Positions 43,909 to 52,115 of a DNA stretch of 64,000 nucleotides are shown one piece after another. Below the pieces are notes generated by a model, which saw only the letters and a program-made list of their open reading frames with translations, made no database searches and was not told the DNA's origin. Position 1 is the first letter of the stretch, and each line of letters opens with the position of its first letter. The stretch comes from Cyclobacteriaceae bacterium YHN15. Lineage in GTDB: Bacteria; Bacteroidota; Bacteroidia; Cytophagales; Cyclobacteriaceae. The position numbers and the translations under genes are program-made. The stretch covers positions 62,001 through 126,000 of the forward strand of contig RKQB01000009.1 of NCBI GenBank assembly GCA_003797895.1, written 5' to 3'.

Positions 43909-43939
43909 AGCGAAAATATAATATTTTAGCAAAATATAC
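43909..43939. promoter_or_regulatory. Repeats and dyad upstream of the InsA-like gene
   Basis: AGCGAAAATATA (43909) and AGCAAAATATAC (43928) are near-direct repeats 19 bp apart, and they flank a 15-bp dyad AAAATATAATATTTT (43913-43927). The site is 32-62 bp upstream of the gene's start codon and could be an autoregulatory operator. This is inference from position. Confidence 0.35.
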
Positions 43940-44011
43940 ACTTATTTCAAGCATCTAAAAATGGAAACAAAATTTTATATAGGCATTTCCATGTAAAATA
44001 ACACAAAAATG

Positions 44012-44785
44012 CTAAAAAAGCATTTCCAGCGAAATGGCTAAGCCAAAGGCCAACATACTAACCAAGACCTTGTTCAGATAAAATCTATGATCCGGACTGC
44101 TTTCAAAAAATATGGTTGTGGATATATGAAGGAAGCCTCCTGCAACAATGCCATAGAAAACATTCAAGGTCTCCCCTCCCAATATTTTACTTTCATACAA
44201 ATAGTTGCTCAGAAGCATTCCCAATGGAGAAGCCAAAGAAAAAATCAGCAACAATACAAATATCCAACGCTTTTTCAACGCACTCATCAACACAGCTACC
44301 AAAGCAAATGCCTCGGGCCCTTTGTGGAGAAGAATACCAAATAATAAATTGCCACCGCTGTGATGGTGATGATGACCATGATCTCCATGGTCATGGTCAT
44401 GTGCTGTCAACCCTGCTTCATTTCCTAATAAAGTGCCTTCTAAGAAGGCATGCATAAATAAACCAATCATGATAGTCCATACCCCTACATTGGCAGCATG
44501 TTGGTGACTGGGATGATGAATGTGTCCATGTTCCACCCCTGTGGACAACAATGCCAAAATTTGCTGTATAAAAAAGCCCAATAAAATATACAGTCCCATC
44601 TTGGTCGCATTACTGGACTCGACAAATAATTCCGGCAAAATATGTAGTACGGTAATAGCAAATAGATAGGATCCTGCAAATACCAAGACCAATTTGAAAT
44701 ATCTCTCTTCCCAGCTGGGAATAAAGTAGGCCAGTCCACCAGCAATCATTGCTGTCAAAAACAAAAGGGTAAAATTTAATACCAT
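44012..44785 (-). CDS. ZIP family divalent metal transporter
   Basis: A 257-residue membrane protein with eight predicted helices. The conserved ZIP metal site is split between HAFLEGTLLG (helix 4) and HKGPEAFAL (helix 5). A His/Asp-rich cytoplasmic loop (HDHDHGDHGHHHHHSGG) between these helices is a typical metal sensor, and a second His cluster (HGHIHHPSHQH) precedes helix 4. It should import Zn2+ or another divalent cation. It begins 24 bp after the apbE stop codon on the same strand, so the two are probably one operon. Confidence 0.92.
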   Translation of the reverse strand: MVLNFTLLFLTAMIAGGLAYFIPSWEERYFKLVLVFAGSYLFAITVLHILPELFVESSNATKMGLYILLGFFIQQILALLSTGVEHGHIHHPSHQHAANVGVWTIMIGLFMHAFLEGTLLGNEAGLTAHDHDHGDHGHHHHHSGGNLLFGILLHKGPEAFALVAVLMSALKKRWIFVLLLIFSLASPLGMLLSNYLYESKILGGETLNVFYGIVAGGFLHISTTIFFESSPDHRFYLNKVLVSMLAFGLAISLEMLF

Positions 44786-44809
44786 TTGATTAAGTAAATT
44801 TAGAAATTA

Positions 44810-45871
44810 CTATTCTTGAATAAATGAAAGAAACGGAATGATACCCTCGCTTGCATAGGATTGTAATTGGCCATTTTCATCATTATAAATCAAAAATATT
44901 TGAAAATCAGGGTTTTTCTTTTGTAGTTCAATAGCTTTCGAAGTTCCCATTACCATCATTGCAGTAGCTAATGCATCTGCTTTCATACAATTATCAGCTA
45001 CAACTGTGGCACTAAGCAGTCCATGCCTCACCGGCCTTCCTGTAGCTGGGTCAATGGTATGGGAAATTTTCATCCCTCCAGCTTCATAATAATTCCTATA
45101 ATTACCGGATGTAGCCATCGCTTTATTTCCCAGAGCAATAATACTGTGCAATTCATCAGGCTTGCTTATTTCCTCTGGCTTATTTACCCCTACTCTCCAT
45201 AACTCCCCATTTTCATTGGTCCCTTTTGCTACCAATTCCCCTCCAATTTCCACCAACATATTATCAATTTCCTTTCCTTTTAGGTATTCCGCCACAATAT
45301 CCACCCCATATCCTTTTGCAATGGCGCTGAAATCCAGGTACATATTCGGTTTAAGCTTTTTTACTTGAACACTATCAAAAACAATGGCATTATAATCAAC
45401 CAAAGAAAGTAGACTGGTAATATTCACACTATCTTTTAACTGAGGTCCTTCTGGACCAAATCCCCAAAGGTTGACCAAAGGACCGACTGTTGGATCAAAG
45501 GCACCGTTGGTAAGCGCATAGATTTCTTTACTCGATTCTAATACCGGTAACAAAAAAGGCAACTCAAACTTTAACGAATCACTTTGATTGAATCGACTTA
45601 ATTCAGAATCTGGGATATACGTTGATAGTGATTGATTGAAAACCACCAACAAGGAATCCACAGACTCCTGAAAATTCCGGTTTTGGGCATCGAGATAAAC
45701 AATCCTATAGGTAGTTCCCATCGTATTACCAGAAAAAACCACCTTATTGATAATATCCTGGGGAATTTCCTGAATATTTTGCTTTTGGTTTTGCCTATAC
45801 AAGTACACAATGGCCACCATTAGCAATAGCACAATGGAATAAATAATGTTTTTATTGGCGTTGCTTCGCAT
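44810..45871 (-). CDS. apbE: FAD:protein FMN transferase ApbE
   Basis: A 353-residue ApbE protein with an N-terminal membrane anchor (about 8-25). Family motifs are NTMGTTYRIVY near the start, the FAD-binding GAFDPTVGPLVNLWGFG, SAIAKGYGVD, the Mg2+-binding LVEIGGELVAKG, and SHTIDPATGRPV with the active-site His and Asp. It transfers FMN to a Thr in target flavoproteins such as NqrB/NqrC or RnfD/RnfG in the periplasm. No target gene is in the window. It is upstream of the ZIP gene in an apparent two-gene operon and divergent from ruvB. Confidence 0.94.
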   Translation of the reverse strand: MRSNANKNIIYSIVLLLMVAIVYLYRQNQKQNIQEIPQDIINKVVFSGNTMGTTYRIVYLDAQNRNFQESVDSLLVVFNQSLSTYIPDSELSRFNQSDSLKFELPFLLPVLESSKEIYALTNGAFDPTVGPLVNLWGFGPEGPQLKDSVNITSLLSLVDYNAIVFDSVQVKKLKPNMYLDFSAIAKGYGVDIVAEYLKGKEIDNMLVEIGGELVAKGTNENGELWRVGVNKPEEISKPDELHSIIALGNKAMATSGNYRNYYEAGGMKISHTIDPATGRPVRHGLLSATVVADNCMKADALATAMMVMGTSKAIELQKKNPDFQIFLIYNDENGQLQSYASEGIIPFLSFIQE

Positions 45872-45980
45872 ATAAACTCTTATTTTTCCGAAAGTTAAGG
45901 CTATTTATTCAATTATTCTTCCAAACCAGGATTAAAACGCAACAAAATTGCAAAAATGAATGCCCATTAATTTATCTGTT

Positions 45981-46007
45981 TTGCCTTGGCCTAAATTTCT
46001 ATATTTG
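45981..46007 (+). promoter_or_regulatory. Predicted ruvB promoter
   Basis: TATATTTG (46000-46007) matches the Bacteroidota -7 consensus TAnnTTTG exactly. TTG at 45981-45983 lies 16 bp upstream, slightly short of the usual 17-20. The predicted start is about 13-15 bases before the ATG at 46028, so the leader is very short. Confidence 0.5.
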
Positions 46008-46027
46008 TAAATGCCGATGTGATAACT

Positions 46028-47062
46028 ATGAGAGAAGATTATTTAAGTGGAGATCCCGAAAAATTGAATTCTTCAGATAGGGAGATTGAAAGGGCATTAA
46101 GGCCTCTGAGTTTTGATGATTTTACAGGACAGTTCAAAATTGTAGAGAACCTTAAAATATTTGTTTTAGCAGCAAAAAGAAGAAACGAACCCCTGGATCA
46201 CGTCCTTTTACATGGACCTCCCGGCTTAGGAAAAACCACGCTCAGTCATATCATTGCCAATGAACTGGAAGCGGGTATAAAAATAACTTCAGGACCTGTA
46301 TTGGATAAACCCTCAGATCTTGCTGGATTATTGACAAATCTAGAAGAAGGGGATGTCCTGTTTATCGATGAGATTCACAGACTAAATCCGGTTGTAGAGG
46401 AATATTTGTATTCTGCTATGGAAGATTTTAGGATAGATATCATGTTGGACTCTGGGCCAAATGCCCGATCGGTACAAATTTCATTGAGTCCTTTTACTTT
46501 AATCGGGGCAACCACCCGTTCAGGGTTATTGACCTCACCGCTTCGGGCAAGGTTCGGGATCAATTCCAGGTTGGAATATTATGATGCGAAACTGCTTACT
46601 GATATAGTGGGCAGATCTGCCGGAATATTGCAGACACCGATAGATGAAGTGGCTGCATTTGAAATTGCACGCAGAAGCAGAGGAACTCCAAGGATTGCCA
46701 ATATGCTATTGAGGAGAACAAGGGATTTTGCAGAAATCAAAGGAACTGGTAAAATAACCCTCGATATTGCAAAAATAGCCCTCAATGCCCTGGATGTAGA
46801 TGAAAACGGATTAGATGAAATGGATAATCGCATCCTGATGACCATCATAGAAAAATATAAAGGCGGTCCGGTAGGGCTAAGTACAATAGCTACTTCATGT
46901 GGGGAAGAGGCAGAAACAATTGAAGAGGTCTATGAGCCCTTTTTGATTCAGGAAGGGTATCTCAAAAGAACAGCAAGAGGAAGAATGGCCACTGAGTTGG
47001 CCTACAATCATCTCAAAATTAAACCTAATCTGAGAGGGGAAACTGGAAGTCTTTTCGATTAG
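46028..47062 (+). CDS. ruvB: Holliday junction branch migration helicase RuvB
   Basis: A 344-residue AAA+ ATPase with Walker A GPPGLGKTTL, Walker B LFIDEIHRL, sensor I GATTRSGLLTSPLRARFG (including the arginine finger) and the C-terminal winged-helix QEGYLKRTARGRMAT. With RuvA and RuvC it drives branch migration of recombination intermediates; neither partner is nearby. The ATG at 46028 (MREDYLSG) is chosen because it matches the usual RuvB N-terminus; a GTG three codons earlier is in frame. queG follows 26 bp downstream on the same strand, so the two may form an operon. Confidence 0.97.
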   Translation: MREDYLSGDPEKLNSSDREIERALRPLSFDDFTGQFKIVENLKIFVLAAKRRNEPLDHVLLHGPPGLGKTTLSHIIANELEAGIKITSGPVLDKPSDLAGLLTNLEEGDVLFIDEIHRLNPVVEEYLYSAMEDFRIDIMLDSGPNARSVQISLSPFTLIGATTRSGLLTSPLRARFGINSRLEYYDAKLLTDIVGRSAGILQTPIDEVAAFEIARRSRGTPRIANMLLRRTRDFAEIKGTGKITLDIAKIALNALDVDENGLDEMDNRILMTIIEKYKGGPVGLSTIATSCGEEAETIEEVYEPFLIQEGYLKRTARGRMATELAYNHLKIKPNLRGETGSLFD

Positions 47063-47088
47063 GTGTAACCCTCCCTTGATTAAATAAG

Positions 47089-48021
47089 ATGAATAATCCT
47101 CTTAAATATGCGCAAATCATTAAAATACAGGCCAAAAACCTTGGTTTTGATTTCTGCGGCATAGCCAAAGCGGAATTTCTTGAGGAGGAAGCCCCAAAAC
47201 TGGATAATTGGCTCAACAAAAATTATCAAGGTCAGATGACCTACATGTCCAATCATTTTGATAAAAGATTGGATCCGACAAAATTGGTTGACGGGGCCAA
47301 AACAGTGGTCAGTTTGATATACAATTATTACCCCCAAAAAACACTTCCGGAAAATCCGGAAGATTATAAACTGGCAAAATATGCCTATGGTCAGGATTAT
47401 CATTTTGTAATTAGGGATAAACTTAGAATGCTATTGAAACTGCTTCAAGAACAGATCGGTGACTTTGGAGGAAGGGCTTTTGTGGATTCTGCACCCATCA
47501 TGGAAAGACAATGGGCCAAGAAATCAGGTTTGGGCTGGTTGGGAAAAAACAGCCTGTTACTGAATAGGCAGATGGGAAGTTTTTTCTTTTTGGCAGAATT
47601 GATTATTGACTTGGAAGTAGAGCCAGATACCCCACTTTTAAAGGATTATTGTGGCACTTGCACCAAATGCATAGATGCATGTCCCACCGAGGCCATTGTC
47701 CAGTCCGGGGTTGTAGATGGCTCCAAATGCATTTCCTATTTTACCATTGAACTCAAAGATCAAATCCCTTCTGAGTTCAAAGGCAAATTTGAAAACTGGG
47801 TATTTGGCTGTGACATATGCCAAGATGTATGTCCATGGAACCGCTTTTCAAAACCTCACCTTGAACCTGCATTTAACCCCCACCCTGATCTTGAAAATAT
47901 GAATAAGAGGGATTGGGAAGAAATTACAGAGGAAACCTTTAACAGGATATTTAAAAAATCAGCGGTAAAAAGAGCAAAATATACCGGATTCCTTAGAAAT
48001 ATAATTTTCCAAGGTAAATAG
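47089..48021 (+). CDS. queG: Epoxyqueuosine reductase QueG
   Basis: A 310-residue cobalamin-dependent Fe-S enzyme for the last step of queuosine synthesis, reduction of epoxyqueuosine in tRNA. The family segments DSAPIMERQWAKKSGLGWLG and GSFFFLAELI are present. The two [4Fe-4S] clusters come from CGTCTKCIDACP with a later Cys, and CDICQDVCPWN. Length is normal for the short Bacteroidota form, without the C-terminal HEAT repeats of some homologues. It lies 26 bp after ruvB and just before the GNAT-like gene, all on the plus strand. Confidence 0.95.
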   Translation: MNNPLKYAQIIKIQAKNLGFDFCGIAKAEFLEEEAPKLDNWLNKNYQGQMTYMSNHFDKRLDPTKLVDGAKTVVSLIYNYYPQKTLPENPEDYKLAKYAYGQDYHFVIRDKLRMLLKLLQEQIGDFGGRAFVDSAPIMERQWAKKSGLGWLGKNSLLLNRQMGSFFFLAELIIDLEVEPDTPLLKDYCGTCTKCIDACPTEAIVQSGVVDGSKCISYFTIELKDQIPSEFKGKFENWVFGCDICQDVCPWNRFSKPHLEPAFNPHPDLENMNKRDWEEITEETFNRIFKKSAVKRAKYTGFLRNIIFQGK

Positions 48022-48068
48022 TTACCTAAAAATTTATTGAGTAATTTTAATGTAAATCCGGCAATATT

Positions 48069-49238
48069 ATGAATTTAAATAGGGTTGCATCAAAAAAAGA
48101 TGAAGCAGATTTCCTTGAGGTACACGTCGAAATTAATCGATCAAACCCAAATTGGATCAGGCCATTAGACAATGATGTACTGTCGGTTTTTGACTCAAGC
48201 AAAAATAGGTTTTTAAAGCACGGAGAAATTATCAGATGGGTATTGAAAGACAATGACCATAGACTCATTGGAAGGATAGCTGCCTTTGTAAATAGAAATT
48301 ATAAAAACAAAGGAGACAAAGTCCCTGTTGGGTGTATTGGATTTTTTGACTGTATTGATGATCAAAATGCTGCCAATACCTTATTCGACAAAGCCCAAAA
48401 ATGGCTTTCAGAAAAAGGAATGGAAGCCATGGACGGCCCAATAAATTTCGGGGACCGTGATAAATGGTGGGGCTTGCTCGTAGAGGGATTTCATCAGCCC
48501 ATTTATAACATGAACTACAATCCACCCTACTACCAGAAACTCTTTGAAAACTATGGATTTGAACTCTTTTACAACCAGATTTGCTGGAGTCTGGAAGTAG
48601 CGTCAGAATCCCAACAACTTGACTCGAAATTTTATAGCAGTCACGAAAAATATTCCAAAATTCCTGATTTCAAAGTAAGACATATCAGAAAAAATCAGTT
48701 ACCAAAATTTGCCAATGATTTCTCAACGGTATACAACAAAGCATGGGCAACACATGAAGGAAACAAAGAGATTGCCCCTGCCCATGCACTGAAATTGTTG
48801 AAATCTATAAATCCTGTAATGGATGAGAAACTAATCTGGTTTACTTATTTTAAGGAGGAACCAATTGCCATGTGGGTGAATTTACCAGACATCAATCAAA
48901 TCATAAAGTACTTAAACGGAAAATTTGGACTATGGGAAAAATTAAAATTTTACTTATTGAAGATTTTTGGGGAAAACCGCAATTTTGTGGGATTGGTATT
49001 TGGAATAGTTCCGGAGTTCCAAAGTCAGGGTATTGATTATTTTATGATTGTTGAGGCTGAAAAAGTAATTAAAAGATCAACTTCTTACAAAACGCTTGAG
49101 CTTTTTTGGCAAGGCGATTTTAATCCTAAAATTTTGAATATTTCAAAAAATCTTGGTGGGAAACAAAGCAGGAGGTTAATAACTTACAGATATTTATTTG
49201 ATAGGACCAGAAAATTTGAAAGACATCCCATATTATAA
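48069..49238 (+). CDS. GNAT-fold N-acyltransferase-like protein (YghO type)
   Basis: A 389-residue cytoplasmic protein with no signal peptide. The segments PVGCIGFFDC, MDGPINFGDRDKWWGLLVEG and YNPPYYQKLFENYGFE are typical of the YghO-like GNAT family. The C-terminal half includes VFGIVPEFQSQGIDYFMIVE, the acyl-CoA-binding strand-loop of the fold. It most likely moves an acyl or amino-acyl group, but its substrate is unknown. It is the third gene after ruvB and queG and ends 1 bp before a strong terminator. Confidence 0.8.
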   Translation: MNLNRVASKKDEADFLEVHVEINRSNPNWIRPLDNDVLSVFDSSKNRFLKHGEIIRWVLKDNDHRLIGRIAAFVNRNYKNKGDKVPVGCIGFFDCIDDQNAANTLFDKAQKWLSEKGMEAMDGPINFGDRDKWWGLLVEGFHQPIYNMNYNPPYYQKLFENYGFELFYNQICWSLEVASESQQLDSKFYSSHEKYSKIPDFKVRHIRKNQLPKFANDFSTVYNKAWATHEGNKEIAPAHALKLLKSINPVMDEKLIWFTYFKEEPIAMWVNLPDINQIIKYLNGKFGLWEKLKFYLLKIFGENRNFVGLVFGIVPEFQSQGIDYFMIVEAEKVIKRSTSYKTLELFWQGDFNPKILNISKNLGGKQSRRLITYRYLFDRTRKFERHPIL

Positions 49239-49239
49239 T

Positions 49240-49262
49240 AAAAGCTCCGACGCGGAGCTTTT
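49240..49262. terminator. Bidirectional rho-independent terminator
   Basis: AAAAGCTCCG (49240-49249) and CGGAGCTTTT (49253-49262) make a 10-bp stem with a 3-nt loop, followed by T-rich sequence on both strands. It lies between the convergent GNAT-like gene and the 63-residue gene, whose stop codon is 3 bp beyond it. Confidence 0.9.
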
Positions 49263-49265
49263 ATT

Positions 49266-49457
49266 TTATCCTGCTAGACTTACAAAGTATTTGTTGAGAA
49301 CGGGTTCATAGCTGTTTGAAAATTTCCGATAACACCAGTCTTTGAATTCCTGAATCTCTGATGGCATTAATAGGTTAAGAGCCTTCCTAAGCTCTTTCTC
49401 GAAGAGCCTTCTGTCAAAACTGACCTTCATCAGCACGGTTTTAACATATTCTAACAT
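49266..49457 (-). CDS. Small protein of unknown function (63 aa)
   Basis: I do not recognise a named family. The 63-residue protein starts MLEYVKTVLMKVSFDRRLFE and continues KELRKALNLL, with a mostly helical look, Arg/Lys-rich in the first half (RRLFEKELRKAL) and aromatic in the second (WCYRKFSNSYEPVLNKYF). It has no signal peptide. It starts with ATG and ends at a strong terminator shared with the convergent gene, and it is divergent from batD, which supports it as a genuine single-gene unit. Similar short proteins may be widespread in Cytophagia, but this is from memory only. Confidence 0.7.
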   Translation of the reverse strand: MLEYVKTVLMKVSFDRRLFEKELRKALNLLMPSEIQEFKDWCYRKFSNSYEPVLNKYFVSLAG

Positions 49458-49519
49458 ATTTCAAAGAATTTATGGGTAAAACAAAACAACAATACCTAAG
49501 CTTACGATACTAAGAAAGG

Positions 49520-49550
49520 TTTGTTGCGTTTAAAATATAAAGTTAATTTG
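49520..49550 (+). promoter_or_regulatory. Predicted batD promoter
   Basis: TTTG (49520-49523) is followed after exactly 19 bp by TTAATTTG (49543-49550), one mismatch from the TAnnTTTG box. The predicted start is about 20 bp upstream of the ATG at 49575, and this supports that start codon over an in-frame TTG at 49521 that would lie inside the promoter. Confidence 0.65.
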
Positions 49551-49574
49551 CGGGCATCAAGAAAGTACGCACAC

Positions 49575-51029
49575 ATGAGTAAAACGAAAGTCACTGTCCT
49601 ATTTGTATATTTTATTCTGGGATTATTTTCCTTGGAGGCAATTGCTCAGGATGTAACCATTGAATTAGGGCCAGATCAAATAGGTTTAAACGAGACGTTT
49701 AGTATTAAAGCAACGCTGTCCAACGACAAAATAAAGTCATATGATGAATTTCCGGATATACTTGGCTTCCAAAAACAGGGTATATCCCAATCTTCATCCA
49801 TGAATATTGTCAATGGACAGGTAAGTAGTACAAACAGCATCATCCAGTATTATAAACCTACAAGAAAAGGGGAGTTTACCCTTGATGGATTTTCTGTAAA
49901 AATCAATGGAATAATGTACTCCTCTGCCGGAAAAAAAATAAATGTAATTGACTCTCGCCCTGCACAGAGACAATCCGGTATTTATGATCCCTTTGATGAC
50001 TTATTCGGTCGAAGGGACCGTGAAGAACCTGAGTTCATTGAAGTGGAAGATGATGCTTTTTTTGCTTCCTCTGTAGACAAGGAAGATGTTTTTGTGGGAG
50101 AGGGCTTTAATGTGAGTTTGGCCTTTTATATGTCCGAAACCAATCAGGCTCCCTTTCAATTTTATGAACCGGGCAGACAGTTGGATGACATTCTTAAAAA
50201 AATGAAACCAAGTAATGCCTGGGAGGAGAACTTCAACATTACCAATATCCAACCGGAACGTGTGACGTTTAACGGTAAAAACTGGATAAAATACAAAGTC
50301 TATGAAGCTACTTTTTTCCCATTTTCCGATGGAGAAATAACCATTCCCTCTATTTCCTGGGAAATGATAAAATACAGGGTGGCAAAAAATCCGACATTTT
50401 TCGGAAGCAACCGCTTGGAAGATTTCAAAACTTTCTATTCCTCAGCAAAAAAAGTAAATGTGAAACCTCTGCCCCAGCATCCGCTTAGGAATGAAGTCAG
50501 CGTGGGTATATTTCAATTGAGGGAAAATATCACATCATTTGAAGCAAAGACCGGGGAAGGATTCGCTTATAATTTTGGAATAAGCGGAGAAGGGAATATC
50601 AATTCAGTGTCTGCTCCAAAAACCAAACAGATCCATAAGCTTAACACCTTTGATCCAAATGTGCGCCAACAGATCAACAGAGGAATGGGTAAAATCAGGG
50701 GAATCAAAGAATTCAATTATTACCTTACCATCAACGAACCAGGACAAGTGAATCTGAGCGATCATTTCGAATGGATATATTTTAACCCTGCACTTGCGAA
50801 ATATGATACTTTGAGACCTCAAGCCGTTATTACGGTTTCCGGTGAATCAAAAGTCAATCAGGCTATTTCCAACCAGCGTTTAGGAGGTATTTATGATTTG
50901 ATTGAAGTTGAAAGTAATAAACTTTCATACCAGAGATATAAATATTATTTTTCGCTCTTTATTAATTTACTGTTGGTCGGTTCTGTGATTTTACTGGCCG
51001 TCATCATTATGAAAAAAGGCAATGGGTAA
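49575..51029 (+). CDS. BatD-family membrane protein
   Basis: A 484-residue exported protein with a signal peptide ending SLEAIAQ and a C-terminal membrane helix (LFINLLLVGSVILLAVIIM). The ectodomain has tandem immunoglobulin-like BatD repeats, recognisable by IELGPDQIGLNETF, YYKPTRKGEFTLDGFSV, EDVFVGEGFNVSLAFY and FPFSDGEITIPSISW. BatD belongs to the BatA-E (aerotolerance/MoxR-linked) system, but no other bat gene is adjacent. The start is the ATG at 49575, and an upstream TTG was rejected. It overlaps aroC by 8 bp, so the two are translationally coupled. Confidence 0.9.
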   Translation: MSKTKVTVLFVYFILGLFSLEAIAQDVTIELGPDQIGLNETFSIKATLSNDKIKSYDEFPDILGFQKQGISQSSSMNIVNGQVSSTNSIIQYYKPTRKGEFTLDGFSVKINGIMYSSAGKKINVIDSRPAQRQSGIYDPFDDLFGRRDREEPEFIEVEDDAFFASSVDKEDVFVGEGFNVSLAFYMSETNQAPFQFYEPGRQLDDILKKMKPSNAWEENFNITNIQPERVTFNGKNWIKYKVYEATFFPFSDGEITIPSISWEMIKYRVAKNPTFFGSNRLEDFKTFYSSAKKVNVKPLPQHPLRNEVSVGIFQLRENITSFEAKTGEGFAYNFGISGEGNINSVSAPKTKQIHKLNTFDPNVRQQINRGMGKIRGIKEFNYYLTINEPGQVNLSDHFEWIYFNPALAKYDTLRPQAVITVSGESKVNQAISNQRLGGIYDLIEVESNKLSYQRYKYYFSLFINLLLVGSVILLAVIIMKKGNG

Positions 51030-52098
51030 TTCATTTGGGAGGATATTTAGAATCAGCACTTTTGGTGAGTCTCACGGTTTCGGATTGGGACTGGTAATTG
51101 ACGGTTGTCCGGCAGGTCTTCCTATTGATGAGGATTTCATCAGAAATGAAATGCAAAGGAGAAAACCCGGACAATCCAAAATCACCACCCAAAGAAAAGA
51201 AGAGGATGACTTCCAAATTCTTTCAGGAGTATTTGAGGGAAAAAGTACAGGGACACCGATTGGAATGGTCATCATGAATACCGACCAAAAAAGTAAAGAT
51301 TATGGTCATATAGCGGATAAATTCAGACCTTCCCATGCCGATTATACTTATTTTGAAAAATATGGAATCAGGGATTACCGCGGAGGAGGAAGAAGCAGTG
51401 CCAGGGAAACCGCAGCAAGAGTAGCTGCAGGTGCAATCGCAAAATTAATGCTCAGGCATTATGGAATCTCTGTTCAGGCCTATGTTTCTCAGGTAGGTGA
51501 TCTGAAATTGGAAAAATCTTATTTGGAATTAAATCTGACTTCCACCGAAGACAATATTGTTCGATGTCCAGATAGCGAAATGGCTGAAAAAATGATCACT
51601 TATATTGATGAAGTGAGAAAAAGTAGGGATACGGTCGGCGGAATTGTAAGCTGTGTGGCCAAAGGGGTTCCTCCAGGTATTGGTGAACCTGTATTTGATA
51701 GGCTTCATGCTGAATTGGGCAAGGCTATGCTGAGTATCAATGCGGTAAAGGGCTTCGAATATGGCAGTGGGTTTGAAGGGGTGAAAATGAGGGGATCAGC
51801 CCATAATGATGTTTTTTATCAGGAAGGGGACAAGGTCAGAACCAAAACAAACTATTCCGGAGGTATTCAGGGCGGTATTTCCAATGGAGAGGATATCTAT
51901 TTCAATGTGGCCTTTAAACCGGTAGCCACGATTATGCAGGATCAGAATTCCTTAAATGAAGCAGGAGAATCAGTTACAGTTTCTGGCAAAGGAAGGCATG
52001 ACCCTTGTGTAGTTCCCAGAGCAGTGCCCATTGTTGAAGCTATGGCAGCATTGGTTTTAGCGGATTATCTATTAATAAGCAGGACAAATAAATTGTAA
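51022..52098 (+). CDS. aroC: Chorismate synthase
   Basis: A 358-residue FMN-dependent chorismate synthase, last step of the shikimate pathway (EPSP to chorismate). It has the signatures GESHGFGLGLVIDG at the N-terminus, RPSHADYTYFEKYGIRDYRG, GGRSSARETAARVAAGA, and the C-terminal RHDPCVVPRAVPIVEAM. The length is typical. Its start lies within the end of batD (8-bp overlap), and the dicarboxylate transporter follows 17 bp downstream, so all three are probably one transcript. Confidence 0.97.
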   Translation: MGNSFGRIFRISTFGESHGFGLGLVIDGCPAGLPIDEDFIRNEMQRRKPGQSKITTQRKEEDDFQILSGVFEGKSTGTPIGMVIMNTDQKSKDYGHIADKFRPSHADYTYFEKYGIRDYRGGGRSSARETAARVAAGAIAKLMLRHYGISVQAYVSQVGDLKLEKSYLELNLTSTEDNIVRCPDSEMAEKMITYIDEVRKSRDTVGGIVSCVAKGVPPGIGEPVFDRLHAELGKAMLSINAVKGFEYGSGFEGVKMRGSAHNDVFYQEGDKVRTKTNYSGGIQGGISNGEDIYFNVAFKPVATIMQDQNSLNEAGESVTVSGKGRHDPCVVPRAVPIVEAMAALVLADYLLISRTNKL

Positions 52099-52115
52099 TA
52101 ACAAAAACAGCCAAA

